A stretch of DNA of 20,128 nt from a virus: positions 1-20,128 of the IMG/VR virus record IMGVR_UViG_3300045884_000055. One strand, 5' to 3'. Below the pieces are notes generated by a model. It was not told the DNA's origin. It was given only the letters and a program-made list of their open reading frames with translations, and did not search any database. Made by a program: the position numbers and the translations under genes. Below are positions 4,929-10,874 of this stretch, one piece after another (the stretch's first letter is position 1; the number at the start of each line of letters is the position of its first letter).

Positions 4929-4938
4929 TCCGTGAAAA
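4929..4938. repeat. Third copy of TCCGTGAAAA
   Basis: This is an exact copy of the ten-base unit of the tandem repeat at 4768-4787, in the same orientation and about 150 bp away. It lies upstream of the candidate leftward promoter. Its spacing would allow looping between bound proteins across the promoter. Confidence 0.5.
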
Positions 4939-5068
4939 AAACGCGGAAAAGTGTCGCAAACCTGACAGAAACCCCCTTGCGGCGCCACCCGGAGCCAATG
5001 TAAAACAACTGTCACGCGCGGGAATAGCCTCCCCGTGAGTGAAAGGGTATGAAGCGGCAAAAAACAGA

Positions 5069-5080
5069 CCCCCCCCCCCC
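5069..5080. repeat. Run of 12 C in the leader of the plus-strand cassette
   Basis: Twelve consecutive C residues follow GCAAAAAACAGA, some 65 bp before the first gene of the cassette. Such tracts slip easily during replication and are also hard to sequence, so the length may vary between genomes or may be uncertain in the assembly. Confidence 0.85.
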
Positions 5081-5145
5081 GCGTTTAATCGCGGCGTTAG
5101 CTCTATTCACTGCGCTCGGCGCGCCTCCTGTGGGTAGGTAGCGCG

Positions 5146-5409
5146 ATGCGTCACAAGCCAATACCACGCGCGCGGCCGTCATACGGGCCGTGCGAAATGC
5201 AATGCGGGCGCGAAGTCGCCTACCCGCGGCACGGCCTATGCTCGGCGTGCTACGGCTCCATGCGGGTCTGGCTCAGGGTCAAAACGCACGCCGAGCGTGC
5301 CGACCGATTGGTGAGGCTTTCGCTATACACGAGACGCGTTGAAACCGTCGAGCGCGGCGCGTTGGTCATTGGCGAGAAAAGCGTTCGGCGCCACTACAGG
5401 AAACGCTAA
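5146..5409 (+). CDS. Small zinc-ribbon-like protein, first gene of the plus-strand cassette
   Basis: The protein has 87 residues from an ATG at 5146 (weak AGGT eight bases upstream). C16-x3-C20 and C32-x2-C35 (PCEMQCGREV...GLCSACYG) form a likely single zinc site, as in small phage zinc fingers. The second half is basic (RVKTHAERADRLVRLSLYTR, and a final RRHYRKR), consistent with nucleic-acid binding. I do not recognise the family. It opens a run of five genes on the opposite strand to the rest of the genome. The next gene starts two bases after its stop, so the cassette is one transcription unit. It could be a regulator of the switch or act on host transcription. Confidence 0.68.
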   Translation: MRHKPIPRARPSYGPCEMQCGREVAYPRHGLCSACYGSMRVWLRVKTHAERADRLVRLSLYTRRVETVERGALVIGEKSVRRHYRKR

Positions 5410-5411
5410 CC

Positions 5412-5843
5412 ATGAGCCAGGGGAACGGACACGACGCGGGCGACGAAACAATCCGCGTCTACATCGAGCTTAAGAACATGGCCGAGGTGCGAGCCGTGCT
5501 CGCGTTCGCGGAATCAATGGATTTGGTTATGCGAATGGCGCCGATGATTCGCGGCAAAATGCGCGGCACCCGCGGACCCACGAGCCCGAGCGCGGCCGAC
5601 AGTTACCCGATAGAAAAACACGACTTGTTCAAGCTCGGGCCGCCCGGCTTCAACTTGCCGGCCGACTCCGAAGCAAAAGAACGATTTCCGATTGTCGCCA
5701 AAATTCTCCAAAGCGATGCGTTGGAGTATCAAGAAATCGTGCGGCAATTCGGGCGCAAGGCGCGGATAGATAAGCGCCGTGCGGGCTTTACGATTTCGTT
5801 TCTGATTCGAATGGGCGCACTAGTGAGGCAAGAACAACAATGA
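5412..5843 (+). CDS. Possible winged-helix regulator in the plus-strand cassette
   Basis: The protein has 143 residues. The ATG at 5412 has CAGGAAA nine bases upstream. The N-terminus, MSQGNGHDAGDETIRVYIEL, shares GNGHD-G and 20 of 22 bases with the start of the winged-helix protein on the other strand at 3055. Residues 15-50 form a beta-alpha unit (ETIRVYIELKNMAEVRAVLA). The middle (53-70) is basic and Ser/Pro-rich. The C-terminal 50 residues (FPIVAKILQSDALEYQEIVR, then RKARIDKRRAGFTISFLIRM, GALVRQEQQ) look like a winged helix. If so, it is the best candidate for a repressor or antirepressor in the cassette, but this is inference. The stop overlaps the next ATG as ATGA. Confidence 0.65.
   Translation: MSQGNGHDAGDETIRVYIELKNMAEVRAVLAFAESMDLVMRMAPMIRGKMRGTRGPTSPSAADSYPIEKHDLFKLGPPGFNLPADSEAKERFPIVAKILQSDALEYQEIVRQFGRKARIDKRRAGFTISFLIRMGALVRQEQQ
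5421..5442 (+). repeat. Plus-strand copy of the 22-bp gene-start motif
   Basis: This is the partner of the minus-strand motif at 3028-3049 (20 of 22 bases identical, both differences adjacent). The two copies are in opposite orientation and flank the integrase unit and control region. Confidence 0.5.
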
Positions 5844-6151
5844 CCGACGACAACGACACGGACCCCTTAGAGCGTAGGCAGCTTGCCGGGCGCATAAAGC
5901 CCAAGCGCAAGTACACGCGACGCGACGCGGAAATTGTGATTGAGCACGGCATCCCGATACCGCCGCCCGTGCACAAGGCCAAATATCCGTGGGACGTGCT
6001 AGACGTGAATGACAGTTTTTTTGTGCGCGAGCCGCCCGGCAGTCTGCAAAGCTCGGTCTACAAGCGCAGCAAGGAAGGCCCGAAAGAATTCACCGCGCGC
6101 GCCGTCACCGTGCGCGGGGTAAAGGGGTTGCGAGTATGGCGAACCAAGTAG
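5840..6151 (+). CDS. Small conserved phage protein with Y-P-W-D-V motif
   Basis: The protein has 103 residues; its ATG overlaps the upstream stop as ATGA. The N-terminal part is charged and basic (RIKPKRKYTRRDAEIVIEHG). The C-terminal domain, from residue 50, reads KYPWDVLDVNDSFFV, then a serine-containing helix (SLQSSVYKRSKEG), FTARAVTVRGVKGLRVWRTK. This YP-[FW]-x4-V-x-[DE]-S-F-F pattern, ending in a G-x-x-V-W-R strand, is one I know from many small phage early proteins that carry only a DUF label; the function is not known. In several phages such domains accompany DNA-binding segments. It sits between the possible winged-helix gene and the next small gene. Confidence 0.7.
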   Translation: MTDDNDTDPLERRQLAGRIKPKRKYTRRDAEIVIEHGIPIPPPVHKAKYPWDVLDVNDSFFVREPPGSLQSSVYKRSKEGPKEFTARAVTVRGVKGLRVWRTK

Positions 6152-6318
6152 AGCGCATGACGCCGACCGAGCGCGAGGTAGCGCGCGAATGCCTGGATTT
6201 GTGCGAGCACGTGCGGGCATTCGTGAGCTATCACGCCAACGCGTTAGGGGTGCCGGAGTTTTTACTTTGGCGAATGGTGCGTGACCTAGCGGTGAAGCAT
6301 GACCGCGAGACGCACTGA
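6136..6318 (+). CDS. Small hypothetical helical protein
   Basis: The protein has 60 residues from an ATG at 6136 with a clear AAGGGG eight bases upstream; it overlaps the previous gene by 16 bp. Almost the whole protein is predicted by eye to be helical (TPTEREVARECLDLCEHVRA, then a break and LGVPEFLLWRMVRDLAVKHD). No family is recognised. The overlap with both neighbours (16 bp before, 20 bp after) supports a real gene in a tight cassette. A role as a small regulator or inhibitor would fit its size, but the sequence does not show one. Confidence 0.6.
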   Translation: MANQVERMTPTEREVARECLDLCEHVRAFVSYHANALGVPEFLLWRMVRDLAVKHDRETH

Positions 6319-6496
6319 CGAATTTGTATCGGCAGACGAGCTAGCGCATCGCTACAAAGTCACAAAAAAAACTATATGGGCTTGGGTACGCAACGGCACG
6401 TTGCCGAAACCCGTGAAATTCGGGAAGGGGAAAGCCGCCACGGTGCGTTGGCGGCTTGACGTTATCGAAGCGTGGGACGCTAAACGCGAAGCATGA
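6299..6496 (+). CDS. AlpA/excisionase-type helix-turn-helix protein
   Basis: The protein has 65 residues. Residues 9-35 (FVSADELAHRYKVTKKTIWA, WVRNGTLPKPVKFG) are the typical AlpA-type winged helix-turn-helix, with W-x-[WR]-N-G-x-L-P-x-P-x-[KR]-[FLI], then a basic wing and the final helix WRLDVIEAWDAKR. AlpA-like proteins act as excisionase activators, Cox-like switch proteins or excisionases. It is the last gene of the plus-strand cassette, overlapping the previous gene by 20 bp. Its stop lies 17 bp inside the end of the convergent VRR-NUC gene. Together with the protein at 3065-3289 there are two small recombination-directionality-type proteins in this genome. Confidence 0.8.
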   Translation: MTARRTDEFVSADELAHRYKVTKKTIWAWVRNGTLPKPVKFGKGKAATVRWRLDVIEAWDAKREA

Positions 6497-6755
6497 CGGC
6501 CACGGCTTCGGCCGCGGTGCCCACGGTGTAACACTCACCTTGCCACGTGGCCGCAAACGCGCGTTGTAGCTCGTTTGGCTTGCCTCGGGCCGCACGGTTT
6601 TTGATTTCGAAAAGTACGGTGCGCCGACCTCGGGCGGCGGCTATGTCGGGATAGCCGCCGCCGAGGTTTTTCATTATCAGCACCGAGCAACCAACCTTGC
6701 GCAGCGCGCGCACGATTTCCGGTTGGTTAGCGTCGCTTTTGCGTGCGAAGCGCAC
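6480..6755 (-). CDS. VRR-NUC domain nuclease
   Basis: The protein has 91 residues from a GTG at 6755. It is a stand-alone VRR-NUC nuclease of the PD-(D/E)xK group. The ordered motifs are DANQPEIVRALRKVGCSV (8-25), the GGGYPDIAA with catalytic P36-D37, TVLFEIKN with E50-x-K52, and ELQRAF (Q64). Its length is normal for the phage version, which processes branched or flapped DNA, possibly as a structure-specific (Holliday-junction type) endonuclease. It is the last gene of the long minus-strand operon and sits behind an Erf-type annealing protein and a YqaJ-type exonuclease, so a joint role in recombination or concatemer processing is likely. Its start overlaps the 45-residue gene by 29 bp. Its end overlaps a convergent gene. 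Confidence 0.9.
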   Translation of the reverse strand: MRFARKSDANQPEIVRALRKVGCSVLIMKNLGGGYPDIAAARGRRTVLFEIKNRAARGKPNELQRAFAATWQGECYTVGTAAEAVAVMLRV

Positions 6756-6864
6756 GGCGTTGAATCGGGCCGAGCGGCGCGGGCGCGGTCGGCTCAGGCA
6801 TCGGAATTTCGGTTTGCACCTCGGCCTTTTTCGCTTTCTTGCGCTTCGGCAATTTCAGTTTCAT
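6727..6864 (-). CDS. Short basic protein (45 residues)
   Basis: The ATG at 6864 overlaps the stop of the YqaJ-type gene as ATGA and the frame ends with TAA at 6729-6727. The translation starts MKLKLPKRKKAKKAEVQTEI, continues with a proline-rich linker (PMPEPTAPAPLGP) and ends with QRRALRTQKRR. About a third of the residues are lysine or arginine, at both ends. It overlaps the VRR-NUC gene by 29 bp. The perfect ATGA coupling suggests that it is translated; it may bind DNA or the recombination proteins. Without it there would be an unexplained 105-bp gap in an otherwise gap-free operon. Confidence 0.6.
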   Translation of the reverse strand: MKLKLPKRKKAKKAEVQTEIPMPEPTAPAPLGPIQRRALRTQKRR

Positions 6865-7490
6865 GCGGCAACCTCGGCGCGTGGCTCGCGCAATGCTCCA
6901 ACCGTGTCGGCCAGCTCGTCTAAGAATTCGTTTATGTCATGCTCCAACACGGCTATGCGTTCTTCGTCGCGCGGCCAACGCGCCATCCAAAGGCGCAAGT
7001 GAGCCGGCAACCGCGGGTCATAGCTCGCGAACATGGCGCCGGCCGCCCACGGGCAACACGCCAATTGAAAATCCATTTGCGCCATGTAGCGCGGCGGTAT
7101 CTCGCCCGCGAGTAGCGTTTCAACGTGGGTAAAGCTCGTGGGGCATTTGAATTCAACGAGCCATTGCCCGGCTTTGCCGTCCGGGGTTGCGCCCGCGCCG
7201 TCAATCGTCGGGTGGTCAACCCAACCCACGGGCTCAACTTGCACGTTGTAGAGCAGCTCGAACGCGGCGCGCGCGGCCGGCTCGTGGTCCGTGCCCCATT
7301 GCATGGCGGCCGTTACGAAATGTTCGGTCACGACACCCGTTAAACGTTCGGTTGCCAGCTCAACGAGATATTGCCCGCGCGAGGCATACGGCTTGCCGCT
7401 CTTTTGCCGCGCGCACACGTCATACGCGCGCGACGCGGACACCTTGCCGCAGCGGGCCTCAAACCATTCGGGCGTGTTGGCGGTAATCAT
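6861..7490 (-). CDS. Lambda-exonuclease/YqaJ-type recombination nuclease
   Basis: The protein has 209 residues. It degrades one strand of double-stranded DNA ends to expose single strands for annealing. All family motifs are present in order: TPEWFEARCGKVSASRA (6-22), the WGTDHEPAARAAFE helix with E70, ATPDG with D104, LVEFKCP with E113-x-K115, and RYMAQMDFQLA with Q138. The length is as for YqaJ/lambda Exo proteins. The ATG overlaps the Erf-type gene's stop as ATGA, so the nuclease and the annealing protein are translationally coupled, as expected for a two-component recombination system. It lies in the same strand and run as the virion genes, which would make it a late gene unless an unseen internal promoter exists. 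Confidence 0.93.
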   Translation of the reverse strand: MITANTPEWFEARCGKVSASRAYDVCARQKSGKPYASRGQYLVELATERLTGVVTEHFVTAAMQWGTDHEPAARAAFELLYNVQVEPVGWVDHPTIDGAGATPDGKAGQWLVEFKCPTSFTHVETLLAGEIPPRYMAQMDFQLACCPWAAGAMFASYDPRLPAHLRLWMARWPRDEERIAVLEHDINEFLDELADTVGALREPRAEVAA

Positions 7491-8245
7491 TGCGGCTTGT
7501 CCCGTTTCGAAAGCAACGCGAGCGCGTGGTCAAAATCGCGGGCCGGCAAATCGGGCACGGCCTTGATTCCGTAGAATTTCAGAAACCGCGCCGCGTTCGA
7601 GCCCGTGCGCACAATGAGCGCGTCTAGCTGCGCGGCTTGCTCGGGCGTGATTTTCGGCAACGCGGACACGGGCGGTTGTTTGTTGCCGTCGTTGTCATCC
7701 TCGCCAATCGCTACGTTGAAAATCCCCTTGAGCAAATAGCGCATGCCGTAGCTCTGCGCAGCTCCGAGCGCGTGCGTGCGCGTCATTACCGCACCCCCTT
7801 TCGCGCCCAAACCATCGGCCGGCATGTCGCGGTGATACATGCGCGTATGGCCGCCGCGGTGCGTCACGTAACAAACCACGCGCACCGCGTCCTGTTTAGG
7901 TGTATCGGCTTCACCGAACGAAAGCGCAAAGCCGTGGCGCGTGTAGATCGGCCGCAACGCGCCATCCAACTTCGAATAGCTCGCATACCGTGAACGCGTT
8001 TGCGGGTTTTCCGCGTCCGCGGACACGGGCCGCATTTCGCTTTGTGCCGCGCTCATAGCGGCGTTGAAATCATCCTCGGCCCGTTTCGCGAGTACGCGTT
8101 CCTGCATACCGAGCAAGCGTTCGAGTTTTTCTACCGGCACCTCTGGATTGCTCGCGAGACGCTCAAGCATTGCAACCAATTCGCTTTGCGCCGTGGTAGC
8201 CGTGGTCACGGTTACCACGGGCGCGGCGGGGGCGGGCATGTTCAC
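7487..8245 (-). CDS. erf: Erf-type single-strand annealing protein
   Basis: The protein has 252 residues from a GTG at 8245 with GAGG seven bases upstream; an ATG six bases further in is too far from this site. The Erf core spans about residues 55-190: EDDFNAAMSAAQSEM, then the SYSKLDGALRPIYTRHGFAL segment, GGHTR, and KGGAVMTRTHALGAAQSYGM, RYLLKGIFNVAIGEDDNDG. The family, named after P22 Erf, binds single-stranded DNA and anneals strands; in P22 it helps the infecting genome to circularise. The C-terminal part (PKITPEQAAQLDALI...FLKFYGI) is a helical domain also known in Erf homologues. The gene is followed by the coupled YqaJ-type nuclease. It begins four bases after the preceding small gene. 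Confidence 0.92.
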   Translation of the reverse strand: MNMPAPAAPVVTVTTATTAQSELVAMLERLASNPEVPVEKLERLLGMQERVLAKRAEDDFNAAMSAAQSEMRPVSADAENPQTRSRYASYSKLDGALRPIYTRHGFALSFGEADTPKQDAVRVVCYVTHRGGHTRMYHRDMPADGLGAKGGAVMTRTHALGAAQSYGMRYLLKGIFNVAIGEDDNDGNKQPPVSALPKITPEQAAQLDALIVRTGSNAARFLKFYGIKAVPDLPARDFDHALALLSKRDKPQ

Positions 8246-8249
8246 GGCT

Positions 8250-8462
8250 TCACCTCATGGGCGGGGGTTGTAGGCCGAGCCCGTCCGAAATCATCGCGTC
8301 GGCAAGCTCGGGGGATGCGGCCGGGTCGGCGGGCAACGCGGGCTCGGCTAGCTTTGCGTCAATGACCGCGCCCGCGAGCTTGGGCATGGGCGCGTTTAGA
8401 TCGTCCACGAAATTCAAGATTCGGTTGAGCACCGAATCCGCTATGTGTTGCGGCGCTTTCAT
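8250..8462 (-). CDS. Small hypothetical protein between ejection and recombination genes
   Basis: The protein has 70 residues; its ATG overlaps the upstream stop as ATGA. The first half is an amphipathic helix region (APQHIADSVLNRILNFVDDL). The second is rich in alanine and proline (LAEPALPADPAASPELADAM). No family is recognised. It links the probable ejection-protein genes with the erf gene without a gap, which shows that the recombination genes are joined to the virion operon. GGGGTG nine bases upstream supports the start. Confidence 0.65.
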   Translation of the reverse strand: MKAPQHIADSVLNRILNFVDDLNAPMPKLAGAVIDAKLAEPALPADPAASPELADAMISDGLGLQPPPMR

Positions 8463-9787
8463 CGTTGTATAACACCCCCCGCGCGCGTCGGGCGGCGTGG
8501 CGGTTGCTCGGCTGGCGCGGGCTCGCCTTGGCGTTGCGGTTCAACGCCGAAGTTGCGCAGCACCGAGGCCGCCGCGGCGGCGCGTGGCTCCACAACTTCG
8601 CGCACGGCTTCCGCGTTCTCGGCTTGCTGTTGCGCGGTTTGCTCGGCGCGCGTTTGCGGGTTGGGCGTGCCCGAGCCGCCGCCCGGAAACACGATTTTTT
8701 TCCATGCGTCGGTGTACGGCGTTTGCAAGCGAATCGGCGTGGCGCTCCATGACGTTGCCGGGATGCCGTAATCGTTCGCGTCGGCCACAACCTTTTCGTG
8801 CAAGCGCACAACCTCGGGCCGAAATTCGTTTGTCATGTTGTCGGTTGCTTGGTTCGCTTCCAAAATCATTTGCACAACCGTATCTCGGTCTAACTTCGTG
8901 CTTTCGTTCGCGAGCACCGCGCCGATAGTTGCAACGACGGCGCCGGCAACTTGCGATTGCCCACTACTCGGAATCGCCGCGAGCGCGCCGCCCACGCCTT
9001 TGAGCGCGGCGGCCATCGAGCTTTGCGCGCGCGTTTGCGCGTTGCCCAACATGGTGCGCAACAAAATTTGTTCTTCGGCCGAGCCTTGCCGCACGTTTTC
9101 CAGTTGCGCTAGATCGGCCTCAGTGCTGAATACGCGATCTTTGTCCGCCATATCCATTGTCATTAGGCCCTCGCGCGTCGTTCGCAATTCGTCCGTGAGA
9201 AATTGCCGCGCGAATTTCTGGCGCTCGTTTACGTCACCGCTAACGATTGTGCGCACCTCACCGTCAAGCTTTTCCAATTGCGAAAGCGCCGCGGTGCGTT
9301 GCTCATCGCTCGCGCCGTTCTGGTTGAAGCGCAACGCGGCATCCATGCCGCGCTCTAGGTAGTCCCCATACATGCGCTTTTGCACGTCGTCGCCAGCCGC
9401 CGCGATGTGGTCGGAAACTTGCTGGCCGTAGCGGTCAAACAAGTCATTGCCCGCATCGGTTTGGTTTTGGTAGTCGAGCGCGCGTTGCTCGGCCGCGTTC
9501 GCGGCTTGCTCCATGTTGTAAGGCAACGGAAAGCCGGCTTCCCATGCAAGCCGCCGCCCGAAATTCTTGAACGGCTTTCCGGGCTCGTATTCCAAGCTCA
9601 TGTCGGACGGGTGCGCAATACTCGCGTCGGACGCGCGCACGCGTTGAGGCCCCGCCATGCGGAGTTTTGGCGCTTCGGCTTCGGCCTCGCCCGCGGCGCG
9701 AGTGTCCACGGCTTGCGCGCTCGCAATCCCCATTGCGTAGCTCAACGATTGCATGTTGGCGGAAAGTCGTTGCGATGCGGTTGCCAT
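8459..9787 (-). CDS. Probable DNA-ejection / internal virion protein
   Basis: The protein has 442 residues. Long helical, alanine- and glutamine-rich stretches (MEQAANAAEQRALDYQNQTD, and 120-250) and a glycine/alanine hydrophobic segment at 258-293 (SMAAALKGVGGALAAIPSSG, then QVAGAVVATIGAVLAN) suit a protein that leaves the head and enters the cell envelope. The C-terminal 70 residues are low-complexity, rich in Gln, Ala and Pro. This composition and the position after the tail genes match the ejection proteins of P22-like and SU10-like phages, whose sequences diverge too far for sure recognition by eye. The ATG overlaps the preceding stop as TAATG. No lytic-transglycosylase motif is visible, so if a peptidoglycan-cutting activity exists in the virion, it is not apparent here. 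Confidence 0.65.
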   Translation of the reverse strand: MATASQRLSANMQSLSYAMGIASAQAVDTRAAGEAEAEAPKLRMAGPQRVRASDASIAHPSDMSLEYEPGKPFKNFGRRLAWEAGFPLPYNMEQAANAAEQRALDYQNQTDAGNDLFDRYGQQVSDHIAAAGDDVQKRMYGDYLERGMDAALRFNQNGASDEQRTAALSQLEKLDGEVRTIVSGDVNERQKFARQFLTDELRTTREGLMTMDMADKDRVFSTEADLAQLENVRQGSAEEQILLRTMLGNAQTRAQSSMAAALKGVGGALAAIPSSGQSQVAGAVVATIGAVLANESTKLDRDTVVQMILEANQATDNMTNEFRPEVVRLHEKVVADANDYGIPATSWSATPIRLQTPYTDAWKKIVFPGGGSGTPNPQTRAEQTAQQQAENAEAVREVVEPRAAAAASVLRNFGVEPQRQGEPAPAEQPPRRPTRAGGVIQR

Positions 9788-10632
9788 TACGATCCAACCC
9801 CGACATTGAACGATGCCGATTTGCTCTTGCTGCTAGAGGTGCTCTGCGACGTGCCGAAGTTGAAGCCGAACGCCTCGCTAATCGCTTGCGCGATTTCCTC
9901 GCTTGTCGCGCGCGAGGTTTGCTGCGATTGCGTTAGCACGGTCGGGCCGCCGAGGATTCCCGACAGTGCCGAGTAAGGCGACAACGGCGCGCCGAGCCCC
10001 GCCGACGCGGTTTCGAGTATCGAGCCGAGCGCGGACGTGCCCGCGGTTGCGCGGTTGATTTGCGATTGATTGAGCATGCCGGCCGCCGCGTCGCGCGCTA
10101 GTTGGTCGCGCCCGATAATGTCCGCGGCGCCCGTCGCGTATTGCTTGGCTATCGCATTCGCCGCGGCGCCTTGCGCAACGCCTTGCCGCCCGCCGCCGAG
10201 CGTGCCCGTGGCAACAGCGCGGCCCGTGATTGCGGGGTTTAGCTCATCGCGGAATAGGTCACCGAGGCCGGTTTTTAGCGCGCCCAACTGCGCGTCGCGT
10301 GCGCTCGTGTCCGTGAGTCGCGATTGTAAATAGTCGTCGCCCGCGCCCACGCCGAGCGAATCCAAAATCCCCATGCCCGATTGGTATAGCTGTTGCGCTT
10401 GACCCTGAAACAAGCCGGTATTGACGTTGCCCGCGGCGCCGAGCGCGCCCGAGTAAAGCTGCTGCAATAGGTCGGCATTCCAAACGGCTTGCGTGCTCGT
10501 GCCTTGCGACTCGGAAAGCGATTGCGCGAGCGAATCACTAAACGAGCTTGAGTAGTCCGCGCCAATGTCTAGCGAGGTGCTCTGGCTACTGCTATGCGAG
10601 CGCGCGGACGAGCCGCCGAAACCGAAACCCAT
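9787..10632 (-). CDS. Ser/Gly/Ala-rich probable ejection or tail-associated protein
   Basis: The protein has 281 residues from an ATG at 10632 with AGGGGG five bases upstream. Residues 1-45 and about 255-281 are rich in serine (SSARSHSSSQSTSLD; QSTSSSKSKSASFN). In between are glycine/alanine-rich helices (TGRAVATGTLGGGRQGVAQG, AAANAIAKQYATGAADIIG). This combination occurs in small ejection proteins and in tail-associated internal proteins of short-tailed phages. It lies directly before the 442-residue ejection candidate, and the genes overlap by one base. No enzymatic motif is seen. I regard a virion location as likely and the exact role as unknown. Confidence 0.6.
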   Translation of the reverse strand: MGFGFGGSSARSHSSSQSTSLDIGADYSSSFSDSLAQSLSESQGTSTQAVWNADLLQQLYSGALGAAGNVNTGLFQGQAQQLYQSGMGILDSLGVGAGDDYLQSRLTDTSARDAQLGALKTGLGDLFRDELNPAITGRAVATGTLGGGRQGVAQGAAANAIAKQYATGAADIIGRDQLARDAAAGMLNQSQINRATAGTSALGSILETASAGLGAPLSPYSALSGILGGPTVLTQSQQTSRATSEEIAQAISEAFGFNFGTSQSTSSSKSKSASFNVGVGS

Positions 10633-10641
10633 AGCAACCCC

Positions 10642-10872
10642 CTACAACTTGACCCAAGCGCCGGCCTCGCGGCCGTAGAAACCTTCCGCGCCGAGCGCGG
10701 CGGCGAACGGGCCGCGCGCGTAGACAATCATCCCGTCCCGCGCCGCGGTCGGCTCTTGCGCGAGCAAGGCCGCGGGCGTGTTCAATTCGTTCGCGATGCG
10801 TCGCAATTGGTCCGCGAGCCACGCCTTAAGGCCGGGCGGGCAATCGTTGGGAATTGAGTCTGGCGTGTACAT
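10642..10872 (-). CDS. Small tail-region hypothetical protein
   Basis: The protein has 76 residues; the ATG at 10872 lies two bases after the stop of the nozzle-like gene. The N-terminal part (GLKAWLADQLRRIANELNTP) is a helix. The end (AEGFYGREAGAWVKL) has the G-x-x-x-R-E-[GA]-G-A-W-x-K-L pattern found at the C-terminus of many short phage tail proteins and tail-fibre repeats. A minor structural role is likely from this and from its location between tail genes. The exact function is not known. Confidence 0.65.
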   Translation of the reverse strand: MYTPDSIPNDCPPGLKAWLADQLRRIANELNTPAALLAQEPTAARDGMIVYARGPFAAALGAEGFYGREAGAWVKL

Positions 10873-10874
10873 GC

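Larger units (their letters stand above)
4758..5145. other. Divergent control region between integrase unit and plus-strand cassette
   Basis: This 388-bp stretch has no convincing gene; the short frames through it lack start signals and family-like sequence. It contains a tandem pair and a third copy of TCCGTGAAAA, a 17-bp palindrome inside a candidate leftward promoter, and a run of 12 C at 5069-5080. The rightward promoter for the cassette is not obvious; TTGCGG (4977-4982) with TGTAAA (4999-5004), 16 bases apart, is a weak candidate. The region is the natural place for the lysis-lysogeny switch and perhaps for the phage attachment site, but no tRNA-like att core could be identified. Confidence 0.65.

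Noticed and set aside
4790-4930. Attachment site (attP) next to the integrase
   Set aside because: I looked for a tRNA 3'-end-like core and arm repeats; only the short palindrome at 4867-4883 was found, which is better explained as an operator. The att site remains unlocated.
4799-5060. Short minus-strand frames in the control region as small genes
   Set aside because: No Shine-Dalgarno, no family-like sequence, and they run through the promoter and repeat elements.
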